The notes under the pieces: model-generated
What the model was told of the DNA's origin: nothing
The model's input: the letters and a program-made list of their open reading frames with translations, nothing else
The model's database searches: none
Source of the DNA: a virus
IMG/VR virus record: IMGVR_UViG_3300021963_000261
Location: 1-40,827 of that record
Reading direction: 5' to 3' (one strand)
DNA: 40,827 nt
Part shown: positions 24,432-34,752 of the stretch, one piece after another
Layout: each line of letters opens with the position of its first letter
Numbering within the stretch: position 1 is the stretch's first letter
Translations under genes and position numbers: made by a program

Positions 24432-25145
24432 ATGGCAGTAAGTGTAGATACAGTTTATAAAACCGTTTTATTAATTCTCAACAAGGAGCAAAGAGGTTAT
24501 TTAACTCCAGATGAATTTAATAAAACCGCAACTCAAGTTCAACTTGAAATTTTCAATGAATATTTTGAAGACTTAAATCAACAACTTAGAGTCCCTGGAA
24601 ATGATAGTGAATATAGTGATCGTATAAAAAATTTAGAAGAAAAAATAGCTATATTTCAATCAGAGACGGATTGTGTTTATTCGTCAGGAGTGTTTAATAT
24701 AGTCATACCTACAGCAAATCCGCAACCACAACTTTATAAATTAGGTACTGTAATATATAAAGATGAAAAAGAAGTTCAATATGTTCAACCAAATGAGCTA
24801 TTGGAATTAAATTTATCGCCATTGACAAAACCATCGTTATATTGGCCGGTATATAAATACAAAAATTTTAAAATAACAGTATACCCATCTACAATACAAT
24901 CAGACATTTCTTGTACTTATATAAGAAAACCATACGATCCTGTATGGAATTTTACAGTGTCTGCGCCTAATTACCAATATGTATTTAATCCGGTTACCTC
25001 AACTAATTTTGATTTGCATCCAACGGAACAAACAAATCTAATAATTAGAATATTATTATATTCAGGGGTGATTATAAAAGATCCGCAGATTGTTCAAGCA
25101 GCTGCGCAACAAATACAAGCTGAAAACATTAATTCAAAAAGCTAA
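24432..25145 (+). CDS. Putative tail-tube / connector protein
   Basis: 237 residues, starting the tail run. The N-terminal MAVSVDTVYKTVLLILNKEQ and GYLTPDEFNKTATQVQLEIFNEYFEDLNQQLR elements form a helical head found, as I recall, in conserved proteins following the capsid gene in marine and Bacteroidota podoviruses. The rest is beta-rich with VSCTYIRKPYDPVWNF. Position after the head genes and before the adhesin suggests a head-tail connector of the tail tubular protein A kind. Not proven. Confidence 0.55.
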   Translation: MAVSVDTVYKTVLLILNKEQRGYLTPDEFNKTATQVQLEIFNEYFEDLNQQLRVPGNDSEYSDRIKNLEEKIAIFQSETDCVYSSGVFNIVIPTANPQPQLYKLGTVIYKDEKEVQYVQPNELLELNLSPLTKPSLYWPVYKYKNFKITVYPSTIQSDISCTYIRKPYDPVWNFTVSAPNYQYVFNPVTSTNFDLHPTEQTNLIIRILLYSGVIIKDPQIVQAAAQQIQAENINSKS

Positions 25146-25151
25146 TAAAAA

Positions 25152-26375
25152 ATGCCAATACCAAATAACGGATTAATTACCGAAACAAATAGACAGTATT
25201 ATGAAGGTGCTCAGGGCTTTATAGCTGATGGCGGTAACCTTTATGTTACAACATTTAATGTAGACTTAATATATGCTTCTAATAATCCAGCTAATGAAAA
25301 TTACGCTCTAAATAATTTTAAGCTTTACACGAGCGCTTCAGGTGGACCGGGAACATTTACAGAGTATACGGGTACGTATAATAATACGTATACTCCAGAT
25401 ATAAACACATTATATATACCAGGTTTATCAGCTGGAACGCATGTTGTCGTACAATTAAAAACATTGACCGGGGGTAATTATGGTGACATGAATGCCTATG
25501 GATCAACCGTTGAAGATAACTATGGATCATACTCCTATATTTCTTTAAATGATATTGTAAATAATTTTATGGTTGCATATGTTGGTACAGGTAAATTAAT
25601 TGGCTCTGTAAAAAGAACTGATGTAATATTCCATGCAAAACGCAGCTTACAGGAATTTAGTTATGATACACTACGCAGTATTAAATCACAGGAGCTTACC
25701 GTCCCTCATAATTTAAGCGTTGTATTACCGCAAGATTATGTAAATTACGTAAAACTTTCTTGGATAGACCGTCATGGTATAAAACATCCTATATATCCTT
25801 CTAATAATCTTACTATTGATCCATATGAATTACCTTTACAAGATGATTTAGGCGTTCCTATTCAAGATAATTTTGACAGCAATATAGAAGCGACTTCTAT
25901 AACAGAGCGCAGATGGGATGATAATAATTGGTTGCAAGTAGATTCTTACGAACAAAATTACTACAATGGATACGATTATAACAACTGGGGCTATCAGAAT
26001 GCTTATTATGGTAGACAATATGGATTAGATCCACAATACTCTAATATTAATGGATATTTCACAATGAACGACCGTGAAGGTAAAATATCCTTTAGCAGCA
26101 ACTTAGTCGGTATGATAATTGTATTGGAGTATATATCTGATGGCTTAGCTTATGATATGGACTCAAGAATACCTAAATTAGCAGAGGAAGCTATGTATGC
26201 TTATATATTACATGCAATAATCTCAACCCGAATTAATCAGCCAGAATATGTTGTAAATAGATTAAAGCAAGAGAAGAATGCTAAATTAAGAAACGCTAAA
26301 ATAAGACTTTCAAATATTAAGTTAGAAGAATTTACTCAAGTATTAAGAGGTCAATCTAAATGGATTAAACACTAA
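25152..26375 (+). CDS. Putative tail tubular / structural protein
   Basis: 407 residues. Residues 1-110 are beta-rich (GPGTFTEYTGTYN...AGTHVVVQLKT). Residues 130-210 carry SLNDIVNNFMVAYVGTGKLIGSVKRTDV, RSLQEFSYDTLRSIKSQEL and PQDYVNYVKLSWID, a combination typical, from memory, of conserved tail proteins in related phages. A Tyr/Asn-rich linker lies near 270-300, and the last 70 residues are helical and basic. Paired with the preceding gene it probably builds the short tail. Confidence 0.6.
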   Translation: MPIPNNGLITETNRQYYEGAQGFIADGGNLYVTTFNVDLIYASNNPANENYALNNFKLYTSASGGPGTFTEYTGTYNNTYTPDINTLYIPGLSAGTHVVVQLKTLTGGNYGDMNAYGSTVEDNYGSYSYISLNDIVNNFMVAYVGTGKLIGSVKRTDVIFHAKRSLQEFSYDTLRSIKSQELTVPHNLSVVLPQDYVNYVKLSWIDRHGIKHPIYPSNNLTIDPYELPLQDDLGVPIQDNFDSNIEATSITERRWDDNNWLQVDSYEQNYYNGYDYNNWGYQNAYYGRQYGLDPQYSNINGYFTMNDREGKISFSSNLVGMIIVLEYISDGLAYDMDSRIPKLAEEAMYAYILHAIISTRINQPEYVVNRLKQEKNAKLRNAKIRLSNIKLEEFTQVLRGQSKWIKH

Positions 26376-26379
26376 TAAA

Positions 26380-29300
26380 ATGGCTGAAGTAAAAAATAGT
26401 TTTCTATCGTCCAAAATGAACCAAGATCTGGATGATAGGCTTATACCTAATGGTGAATATAGAACAGCTCTAAATATATCTATTGGTAAATCTGAAAATA
26501 GTGATGTTGGAACATTACAAAATATACTTGGTAATCAGCTTGTAAATAGCGCGAATACCATAATTGGATTAGAGTGTATTGGTTATTATATGGATAATGC
26601 GGGTAACCGTATTTTTCAATTTTTAACTAATGAGGGTGATAATGATACAGATCCTGTTTATCATCAAATAACTGTATATGATTTTAATACTAATTCATAT
26701 ACTATTTTAGTAGAGGGAGCATTCCTAAACTTTAATAAAGATTATCCTATAACAGGGATAACTCTAATAGAAAACCTTTTATTTTGGACTGATTATAATA
26801 ATCAGCCTAGAAAAATAAATATACAATCCGCACTGAACTTTCCAGCTTCCAGCGCTTCTCCTTATTATATAAACGAAGATCAAATATCAGTTGCAAAATA
26901 TGCCCCTGTAGATCCTATATCTTTATATAAAAAGGTTACTACTACAAATACATCAATAGTTACAGCCTCCACCACAATACCAGTAGCAAGCGTGTCAGGT
27001 ATTGAAGAAGGAATGACCTTAATTGGTGGTAATTATACAAGTAATAACTTTATTATTGTAGAGAGTATAAATTCTGGAGCTAGTACAATAACTGTATCTA
27101 GTGCAGTTACTTTGCCAATTAATACAAAGTTAACATTACTGATCTCTACAATGACCAATGAAAGTGCTGATCCATATTGGCCTGGAGACCCAGAATACTT
27201 AAAAACCAAATATGTAAGGTTTAGTTATAGATTTAAATTAGATGATGGTGAGTACACGCTAATGGCTCCGTTCACTCAAATAGCATATATTCCTAATCAG
27301 AAAGGTTATTTTATTAACGGAGATGAAAACGATGCTTACACAAGCACTGTATTAAACTGGTTTGAAAATAACGTAAATAATATCCAACTGTTAGTTCCGT
27401 TTCCGGATTTGATTTCAAATGTTAATCAATCATATAAAATACAGGCGTTGGACATTATATATAAAGAGTCCGATTCTTTAGAAACAAAAATATTAGATAC
27501 AGTATTATATGCAGATTTCGCACAGAATACTTTAAACAACAGTAATGTATATGTTTACGATTATCAATCAAGAAAACCATATAGAACATTACCAACAGAT
27601 CAAGCAACTAGAGTATATGATATAGTTCCTGTAAAAGCAAAAGCACAAGAAACATCTAGCAATAGAATAATATATGGCAATTTTGTAAAAGGATATACTG
27701 CGCCTCAATCTTTAAACTATCAGGTTTCTATAAATGAAAAACAAGATTACTCTGGTAATTTTATAGAATACCCTAATCATACTGTAAAACAAAATAGAAC
27801 ATATCAAGTTGGGTTTATACTTTCTGATAAATATGGAAGACAATCGTCAGTTATATTATCATCGCTTGATGCAACAGCAACTGCGACAGGAGGATCAACA
27901 TTTGGTGGTTCAACAGTTTACTCGTCATATTATTCGTCATCAGACAGGCCTTCAGTAAGAGATTGGTTTGGTGATGCAATATCTATATTATTAAATAACC
28001 CTATTGTTTCTTCGGCAAATCCTTCAACAGGGGAGCCTGGGTTATACGCGGAATCAACATCAACAACTGGATTCACTTTAACCGGAACTACAACAATAAC
28101 TGATACAACCTATGACTTTGAAGTTAGCACCGGAACACCGCCAAATCAAGGTGAATATTTAAGAGGGGCATACACAGACTACGTAAAAGTTAACTCAATT
28201 ACCGAAGTTTCTGCGGGCGTATATAATGCAACCACTAGCGGTAGGGTAAGTGATTTATATGCGAGAAATACCGATAATGATCCAGATGATATTAAATTTG
28301 TTTACACTATTAATCCATTAGGGTGGTATTCTTATAAGGTAGTAGTTAGACAACAAGATCAAGATTATTATAATGTTTATTTACCTGGATTCTTGAATGG
28401 TTATCCAAAAGGACAAACTTATGGATCGCAAGTTACCTATGCCCCTGGCACAGGAATACCTTCAACAGACAATGGGATAAATACATCTGTATTCCCAACA
28501 ACAGAATTTGTTAGCGTAGCTCATACGGTGTTGATAAACGATAATATAAATAAGATACCTAGAGACTTAGTTGAGGTTGGTCCAGATCAAAAGCTATATA
28601 GAAGTAGTGTACAATTATTTGGTAGGGTTGAAAATACAATTAACGTTACAACTGCTTCTAATACTCAGTATTTCCCTTCTAAGAAAGCCGATACAGCAAT
28701 TGCTATTGCGTCTGCTAGTGAATTAGGGTTTTTACCGGCAACAGTAGATAACACATTAGGGTCAGCAACATATAATTTTTACCAATTAGAAACAGATCCT
28801 TTAATTGCCCGTATATCAACAACTAATGATATAGGTGTGGTAGCCATTGAAAATGACCCTACTCCGCCTAATTACCCATCGGCTTCTGGTAACATGCAAC
28901 CTTACCTAAGTGTTTATGAAACAAAACCAGATTACTCTTTACTTGATATATTTTGGGAGACCTCAACAAGCGGACTTATATCTGATTTAAATACAGATGT
29001 ACTTACCGGATATGATGGAGTAAATGGAATATCTGAAATAAACTGGGAAGGATTTAGAGAAGATTTAGATATAACTGATTCAACAAAATATATAACAACA
29101 TCATTCTATCCAGTGTCTAATACAGGGACTCCAGTAAATTCGAGTGGAGCTTCCTTAACTGTATTTGATGCTTACGGAACTGATTGCACTGCAGCATTTG
29201 CTCTAGAGGAAACCTCAGAGGCTTTACCTGTTCCTCATAAAGAATATAGAATATACGCTACGCAATATTTAATATTCCAAAATGATGTAAACCTTGGTAA

Positions 29301-30540
29301 ATATACATTTTATTTTTCATTCATACAAGATGGACAAACGGTTCCTACAACTTATTCTTTCCAAAATCAATTAAGAAACGTAAGCCCAATTATAACTGAT
29401 TTTGATTTAAACCCAATTGCTGGCCCTATAGATGTATATTTAAACAGCCCGTCTAATATTGGTTTCCCTGTATACTCTATGTGGGGTTACAATGGAGCAA
29501 ATACAAGTTCGGGAGTTGTTCAGTCAAGATTAGACCTTCTTTGGAAAGTCAATAATACAGGATCTACAGCAAACTGGCAAACTTATTTTAATGTTATAAC
29601 TGATCCGGCAGCAAAAACTTGTGGAATTTATCAAGTTGCTGAATTACCGGAAGAGGCTTCATTTACATTAAATATAGAATTATGGGATGCAACATCTGCG
29701 TCTGGAATTCCCGCAAATGGATCTAGTGTTTATGGATCTTTAAGTGATAGTATAATAGTTAATATTGAATTAGCATCTACTATAATATGTACAAGAAGAT
29801 GGACTAGTAGAAATTATGATGGCACCAAGTACCAAGATGGTAGCGAAATACCTCAAGCATTAACCCCAACTGAATGGGCTAATGCGACAGGCGGTATGTG
29901 GTGCTGGCCTGATTTTAGCGCAGAACTTGGTCAAACTTACGGGAAACTTTATAATGGCTATGCTATAGAAGGCATTTGGGATGCAACTCAGCCTGGAAAC
30001 AAAAAGACCTTTGCTCCCCCTGGATTTAGAATTCCATTTTATAATGAAAGAGGGGCTTTAGATTGTGTTGCTTATTCTAATATGAAAGCATTAGATCCAG
30101 CATATCCTGATCCATTAGCTTGGCAGAATATACCTCAATTAGGCGATGATAGTACCGGATTTAGTGCATTACCAGCAGGATGGGTTGATGAAACAGGTTA
30201 TTATCGAGAATTAGCTTTTAATCCATCCGACGGTAGGACTGCGTTATTTCACATGTACCCAGCCGGAACCTATCTTCAATTTTATGATAATTTTTTAGCT
30301 GGTAATACTGCTACAAATGCAGCTTACAAATGGGGTATGTCTGTTAGATTTATAAACGAAAACAGCATTAATTTCACAGCAACAAATTCAACAGGAGGAG
30401 GCTCATGCTCGCTACAATTTGCAAATGTAAGTGGTGACCTTGAAAATGTAACTGTTGGTAATGATTATACAACAGTAACAGAGTCTTTTACAACATCAGA
30501 TATAAATAGTATATCTTCAAGCTGTAACATAAATTATTAA
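26380..30540 (+). CDS. Large tail adhesin, N-terminal part, with FISUMP-like domain
   Basis: 1386 residues. The start (SSKMNQDLDDRLIPNGEYRTALNI...SENSDVGTLQNILGN) is the hallmark of large structural tail proteins in cyanophages and other marine phages. Residues 197-256 form the VASVSGIEEGMTL module also seen in the protein at 11360. Residues about 1137-1340 resemble a FISUMP domain: RRWTSRNYDGTKYQDG, TPTEWANATGGMWCW, YGKLYNGYA (1187-1195) and APPGFRIPFYNE. Such lectin-like domains occur mainly in Bacteroidota and Fibrobacter surface proteins. The natural second half of this protein family is found in the next gene, so the tail protein appears split. Confidence 0.75.
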   Translation: MAEVKNSFLSSKMNQDLDDRLIPNGEYRTALNISIGKSENSDVGTLQNILGNQLVNSANTIIGLECIGYYMDNAGNRIFQFLTNEGDNDTDPVYHQITVYDFNTNSYTILVEGAFLNFNKDYPITGITLIENLLFWTDYNNQPRKINIQSALNFPASSASPYYINEDQISVAKYAPVDPISLYKKVTTTNTSIVTASTTIPVASVSGIEEGMTLIGGNYTSNNFIIVESINSGASTITVSSAVTLPINTKLTLLISTMTNESADPYWPGDPEYLKTKYVRFSYRFKLDDGEYTLMAPFTQIAYIPNQKGYFINGDENDAYTSTVLNWFENNVNNIQLLVPFPDLISNVNQSYKIQALDIIYKESDSLETKILDTVLYADFAQNTLNNSNVYVYDYQSRKPYRTLPTDQATRVYDIVPVKAKAQETSSNRIIYGNFVKGYTAPQSLNYQVSINEKQDYSGNFIEYPNHTVKQNRTYQVGFILSDKYGRQSSVILSSLDATATATGGSTFGGSTVYSSYYSSSDRPSVRDWFGDAISILLNNPIVSSANPSTGEPGLYAESTSTTGFTLTGTTTITDTTYDFEVSTGTPPNQGEYLRGAYTDYVKVNSITEVSAGVYNATTSGRVSDLYARNTDNDPDDIKFVYTINPLGWYSYKVVVRQQDQDYYNVYLPGFLNGYPKGQTYGSQVTYAPGTGIPSTDNGINTSVFPTTEFVSVAHTVLINDNINKIPRDLVEVGPDQKLYRSSVQLFGRVENTINVTTASNTQYFPSKKADTAIAIASASELGFLPATVDNTLGSATYNFYQLETDPLIARISTTNDIGVVAIENDPTPPNYPSASGNMQPYLSVYETKPDYSLLDIFWETSTSGLISDLNTDVLTGYDGVNGISEINWEGFREDLDITDSTKYITTSFYPVSNTGTPVNSSGASLTVFDAYGTDCTAAFALEETSEALPVPHKEYRIYATQYLIFQNDVNLGKYTFYFSFIQDGQTVPTTYSFQNQLRNVSPIITDFDLNPIAGPIDVYLNSPSNIGFPVYSMWGYNGANTSSGVVQSRLDLLWKVNNTGSTANWQTYFNVITDPAAKTCGIYQVAELPEEASFTLNIELWDATSASGIPANGSSVYGSLSDSIIVNIELASTIICTRRWTSRNYDGTKYQDGSEIPQALTPTEWANATGGMWCWPDFSAELGQTYGKLYNGYAIEGIWDATQPGNKKTFAPPGFRIPFYNERGALDCVAYSNMKALDPAYPDPLAWQNIPQLGDDSTGFSALPAGWVDETGYYRELAFNPSDGRTALFHMYPAGTYLQFYDNFLAGNTATNAAYKWGMSVRFINENSINFTATNSTGGGSCSLQFANVSGDLENVTVGNDYTTVTESFTTSDINSISSSCNINY

Positions 30541-30588
30541 TTATAGCTAAATACTATAAAAAAAACAAAAAATAAGTAATTATAATAT

Positions 30589-32163
30589 ATGAGCGCAACA
30601 ATAGAATTAAAATATTTCAATTCTTTTTGGTTAAAAAAAATAAAAGAAGTAACTGATGTTATGCCTAGCGCTACTCTCGGTGATAATTCACTGGCGGTGG
30701 CCGCTGCTATAGGGGACACGTCTATAACATTAACCACTGCGCAACCAAATGTTGGTTCGGGGCAAGCAATTTATTTTACATTGTTAAGTACTACATATAC
30801 TTTAATAGTTAAGTCAATAGTTGGCACAACGGTCAACTTAATGTACCCTGTAGATAGAGTAATACCTATTAGTACCGCTTTAACATTTGGCGAAATTATT
30901 GATTTCAAATATGTTCCAGCTGATTATACCGGAAATCAAACAACTGACTGGTATATAGAAGAAGCTAGAATCAGAGGAGGATATAATAATACAACTGTTG
31001 ATTTTGGTGTAAAAGCATATTTAGTTGAAGAAACAAACGCACAGCAAAGAATGCCAAGCTCCTTGATATATTCTGGAATTTTTAATTCAAGAACAGGAGT
31101 AAATAATACCAATCAATTTTCTGTTGCGAATGATATAACAAGAACTGTTGATCCAATAAACGGATCAATACAAAAATTATATGCAGAGGACACAAACCTT
31201 ATTATATTCCAAGAATTTAAGGTAAGTAGAGCTTTAATTGACAAAGACGCTGTTTATTCTGCAGATGGTCAACCAATGACTACCTCTGGGGCTGCTGTAA
31301 TTGGCCAGATTCAATCATATGCTGGTAACTATGGTATTGCTACTAATCCGGAAAGTTTTGCTGTTTATGGCTATCGAAAATACTTTGTTGATAGAAATAG
31401 AAATGTAGTATTAAGATTATCTCAAGATGGTATAACAGAAATATCAAGCTATGGCATGATCGATTTCTTTAGAGAAAACCTAGGGCCAATATCAACTAAA
31501 GGTAAAATTATTGGCGGATGGGATATACATAACAAACAGTATGTATTATCAATTCAGCCAAACGCATATGCAACAAATTCTAAAGGTATAAAATTACCTT
31601 CATATACATTAGCTTTTGATGAAGATTCATTAGGTTGGACAAGCTTTTTTAGTTATTTACCAAATTACATGGATGGATTACAAAATAACTACTACAGTTT
31701 AAAAAGCGGTGAAATATGGCTTCATTATTCAACAAATGTAAATAGAGGAAACTTTTATGGGGTTACATATACTTCTTATGTTACGTTTGTTTTAAATCCA
31801 ATGCCTTCTCTCGTTAAAAACTTTAACACATTAAATTACGAAGGTACGTCTGGATGGGCCATGACTAGCTTATATACAAATTCAGATAATGCAATTCCAA
31901 TAAACGCCTCTTTCTTAGCACAAAGTTTAACACAATTAGAAGCAAATTTGTTTACAAATAACTTTAAACAAAAAGAGGACAAGTATTTTGGAAATATATT
32001 TAACAATAGCACTGTTTCCGGAGGAGATGTTATTTATGGTCAATCAATGTCGGGTATAAAAGGATTATATGCAGTGTGTACAATGACTTTAAATAATACC
32101 ATTTATCCAAACCAAGCGGAACTATATGCATGTTCATCAAATTATGTAGAATCATCTTATTAA
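30589..32163 (+). CDS. Large tail adhesin, C-terminal part (separate gene)
   Basis: 524 residues, starting 49 bases after the 1386-residue gene. It contains WYIEEARIRGGYNN, SSLIYSGIFNSRTGVNNTNQFS, DPINGSIQKLYAEDTNLIIFQ, ALIDKDAVYSADGQP and the NPESFAVYGYRKYFVDR / VVLRLSQDGITEISSYGM block. In homologues I know of, this region is the C-terminal half of one polypeptide whose N-terminal half matches the preceding gene. Residues 25-100 carry another beta module. It probably assembles with that protein in the tail. Confidence 0.7.
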   Translation: MSATIELKYFNSFWLKKIKEVTDVMPSATLGDNSLAVAAAIGDTSITLTTAQPNVGSGQAIYFTLLSTTYTLIVKSIVGTTVNLMYPVDRVIPISTALTFGEIIDFKYVPADYTGNQTTDWYIEEARIRGGYNNTTVDFGVKAYLVEETNAQQRMPSSLIYSGIFNSRTGVNNTNQFSVANDITRTVDPINGSIQKLYAEDTNLIIFQEFKVSRALIDKDAVYSADGQPMTTSGAAVIGQIQSYAGNYGIATNPESFAVYGYRKYFVDRNRNVVLRLSQDGITEISSYGMIDFFRENLGPISTKGKIIGGWDIHNKQYVLSIQPNAYATNSKGIKLPSYTLAFDEDSLGWTSFFSYLPNYMDGLQNNYYSLKSGEIWLHYSTNVNRGNFYGVTYTSYVTFVLNPMPSLVKNFNTLNYEGTSGWAMTSLYTNSDNAIPINASFLAQSLTQLEANLFTNNFKQKEDKYFGNIFNNSTVSGGDVIYGQSMSGIKGLYAVCTMTLNNTIYPNQAELYACSSNYVESSY

Positions 32164-32178
32164 AATAAATTAAATTAA

Positions 32179-32583
32179 ATGGAATTACAAGTAAGAGAAT
32201 TAAAAGAATCCGACTGGGAAACATTGTGTTCTTGGTGGAAATGGTGGAGATGGCCTGAGGTTTCAAAAGATTTATTACCAGCAAATGGACTAGGCGGATT
32301 AATGATTTGTAAAAATGATGTACCTATTGTAGCTGGATTTTTATATTTAACGAACTCTAAAGGTGCATTATTGGATTGGATAGTATCAAATCCTGAATAT
32401 AAAGAAAAAGATAGATTATTAGCGATAAAATTGTTAATAGATAGTTGTGAGCAATTAGCAAAAATGAATGGATATAATATAATTTTTACATTCACTAGAA
32501 ATAAAAGTTTACTTAATATACATGAAGAGTTAGGTTACTCGATTGATCCGAAACCTTCATATGAAATTATTAAAATAATATAA
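32179..32583 (+). CDS. GNAT-like acetyltransferase-fold protein
   Basis: 134 residues. LQVRELKESDWETLCSWW (strand and first helix), VAGFLYLTNSKGALLDWIVSNPEYKEKDRLLAIKLLIDSCEQLAK (cited in pieces: strand 4, acetyl-CoA loop, helix 3) and a final EELGYSIDPKPSYEIIK fit the GNAT order. The usual R/Q-x-x-G-x-A/G loop is degenerate, so catalysis is uncertain. Such proteins are frequent within the structural regions of marine and T4-like phages, with unknown substrate. Confidence 0.65.
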   Translation: MELQVRELKESDWETLCSWWKWWRWPEVSKDLLPANGLGGLMICKNDVPIVAGFLYLTNSKGALLDWIVSNPEYKEKDRLLAIKLLIDSCEQLAKMNGYNIIFTFTRNKSLLNIHEELGYSIDPKPSYEIIKII

Positions 32584-32587
32584 GAAT

Positions 32588-33259
32588 ATGGCAGCAATAA
32601 CAGCAGTAGCAGTAGCGGGGGCCGCAGTAATAGGTGGAGGATTGGTGAATGCTAATCAAGCAAAACAAGCGGCAAGAGGATTTGCTAACGAAGCAGAAAG
32701 AAAACAATGGGAGATTAGCCAATTAGAAGCTAATCGTCAAAAAATACCTAATCCATATGGAGATATTAAAAGTATTGCAAGTACATTTAAAAACCCATAT
32801 GCTAATATTGGTGTATCTACAAAAGCCGCAGAGATGCAAGCTGAGGAAGCTGATATATCATTAGCAAATACACTTGATTTATTAAGATCTACAGGAGCAA
32901 GCGCTGGTGGGGCAACTGCGTTGGCTCAAGCTGCATTACAAAGTAAAAAAGGAGTTTCTGCTAGTATTGAAACTCAAGAGGCTAAAAATGAACAGTTAAA
33001 AGCGCAGGGTCAAGAAAACCTTAACCAAATGGTATTACAAGACGAGCAAAGAATGCAGACTCAAAAAGCTGAAGGTATTAAGTTTCAATATGGTGAACAA
33101 GAGTCTAGAGATATTGCAAAACTTAATAGATTATCAGGTCAACAGGCTCAAGCTGAAGCAAATCAAGCTTCTGCAAAAAGATCGGAGAACGCTGCTTACG
33201 GATCTATATTCAGTGGTATAGGTAATATAGCTAGCGGTGTAATTGGTGGTAAAAAATAA
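32588..33259 (+). CDS. Putative internal virion protein
   Basis: 223 residues. The N-terminus (AAITAVAVAGAAVIGGGLV) is a hydrophobic, small-residue helix; the rest is long amphipathic helices rich in A, Q, E and K, and the end is a glycine-rich hydrophobic segment (SIFSGIGNIASGVIGG). The layout recalls T7 gp14-like inner core proteins that leave the particle and insert into the outer membrane. It precedes two other likely internal proteins. Confidence 0.6.
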   Translation: MAAITAVAVAGAAVIGGGLVNANQAKQAARGFANEAERKQWEISQLEANRQKIPNPYGDIKSIASTFKNPYANIGVSTKAAEMQAEEADISLANTLDLLRSTGASAGGATALAQAALQSKKGVSASIETQEAKNEQLKAQGQENLNQMVLQDEQRMQTQKAEGIKFQYGEQESRDIAKLNRLSGQQAQAEANQASAKRSENAAYGSIFSGIGNIASGVIGGKK

Positions 33260-33280
33260 AAAAATTAAAATATACAATAT

Positions 33281-34735
33281 ATGGGATATTATGAAAATCC
33301 GCCTATAATTAATTTTAATGAAGGATACGACGAAATAAGTAAAGGTATTGTCGATGCTTCAAGGAGTATTTCCGAGGCGCTTATAAAACGTGGCGAAAGA
33401 GAAAGACTTACTATAGAAAAATTACAGCAACAAAAAAACGAAACGGATCTACAATACAACGCTAAGTTATCTGAGTGGGATGCTAAAAATCCAATATCAG
33501 ATCCAGAACTTAACTCTAAGTTGCACGGAATGTTACAACAAAAGATTCAAATGGCTGCTGATGCAAAAATAGCTTTATTATCAGAAACGGACTCTGCTAA
33601 ACGTCAGGACTATTTAAAAATTATCCGTAATGCTGATTCATTTATGAATAATTCCTCTTCTTTTGCGAAGAACGTTGCAATGGATACCGCTACTTGGAGA
33701 GAAAATGCTTCTGCAAACTCTGTAGGTAAACCTGGAGGATGGGTTATAAATGGTAGGGATGCTGATGAAATTGAAGCGAGAACAGGTGCTGTTCAAATAT
33801 TAGGCGGCATGAATCAGTTATATGATTACCACAATATAGATATTGAAGAGTCTGAAGACGGTTCAAGTTTTGTTGTAAAAGTTAAAGGCAAAAGAAAAGG
33901 ATCAGAAAAAGGTTTTGAATTACCAATTGATGCAAGATCTTATTTAAAGTCTGATTCTGGTGGAACTGGAGGGTTTTTGCAAAAAGTTGAGAATGTAGAT
34001 GATTTTAATAAATTAGCTACAAAAACATTAGTTAATGAAAAAGGTTATTTGCAAGAAGCTTATTTAAGTGAAAAACCAGAAACAGTAAAAGTAAGTGATT
34101 CTTATAATCTTACATACGCTCAAAAAATCAATGCTCCCGCTATAATGGCTGAAATTGGGAAACAAGCTCAAATAAAAGCTTCTGGTTATTTAAGAGCTGA
34201 TAAAGAATCAAGTTTAAGAGCATTGTTAGATTATACATTAGAGCAACAACCTGGTTATTATGATACTAAGTTTAAGGGATTAAATCCTACAGAACAACAA
34301 AAAATACTTAGTGATTTATTAGCTAATAATGCATTTAAATCTGTTTCTAGTGATTGGACTAAAACAACAGAAAAAGATGGAACAACCAATTATTGGGGGG
34401 GCAGTCAAGCTAAATTAGATATGATTGAAGTGCCTCAAAAGGATGGAAAAAATGCAACAAGCAGCGGAACTCGGTCGGGAGAAGTACAAATATTTGATCA
34501 ACCACAAATAGACAAGTACATGCAAGACTATGTGAAGGCTTTTAAAAATAAAGATGAACCTTTTATTATATCTTGGACAGGAGTTAAAGGGGGTCATAAC
34601 GAAGAATCATTTCAATTTTATAATGGTAAAGTCAGAAGAACTAGCGGCGCTGCTTTAGCTTTTGATAATGCAGATGAATTTAGAAATTATTTAAGATCAA
34701 AAAAAACAGTAAAGAAAACGCCTTTAAAAGTATAA
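33281..34735 (+). CDS. Putative internal virion / tail protein
   Basis: 484 residues. The first 110 residues are charged helices (RSISEALIKRGERERLTIEKLQQQ... with heptads). The middle is mixed alpha/beta (VGKPGGWVINGRDADEIE; PIDARSYLKSD), and the end has an all-beta domain (EPFIISWTGVKGGHNEESFQFYNGKVRRT). No catalytic motif is visible. Position between the gp14-like protein and the giant protein suggests an internal core protein (compare T7 gp15) or adaptor. Confidence 0.55.
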   Translation: MGYYENPPIINFNEGYDEISKGIVDASRSISEALIKRGERERLTIEKLQQQKNETDLQYNAKLSEWDAKNPISDPELNSKLHGMLQQKIQMAADAKIALLSETDSAKRQDYLKIIRNADSFMNNSSSFAKNVAMDTATWRENASANSVGKPGGWVINGRDADEIEARTGAVQILGGMNQLYDYHNIDIEESEDGSSFVVKVKGKRKGSEKGFELPIDARSYLKSDSGGTGGFLQKVENVDDFNKLATKTLVNEKGYLQEAYLSEKPETVKVSDSYNLTYAQKINAPAIMAEIGKQAQIKASGYLRADKESSLRALLDYTLEQQPGYYDTKFKGLNPTEQQKILSDLLANNAFKSVSSDWTKTTEKDGTTNYWGGSQAKLDMIEVPQKDGKNATSSGTRSGEVQIFDQPQIDKYMQDYVKAFKNKDEPFIISWTGVKGGHNEESFQFYNGKVRRTSGAALAFDNADEFRNYLRSKKTVKKTPLKV

Positions 34736-34752
34736 TAATTAAATAAATCTAT

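Noticed and set aside
26380-30540. Diversity-generating retroelement targeting the FISUMP-like domain
   Set aside because: No reverse transcriptase and no template/variable repeat pair was seen in the window; the idea would need the rest of the genome.
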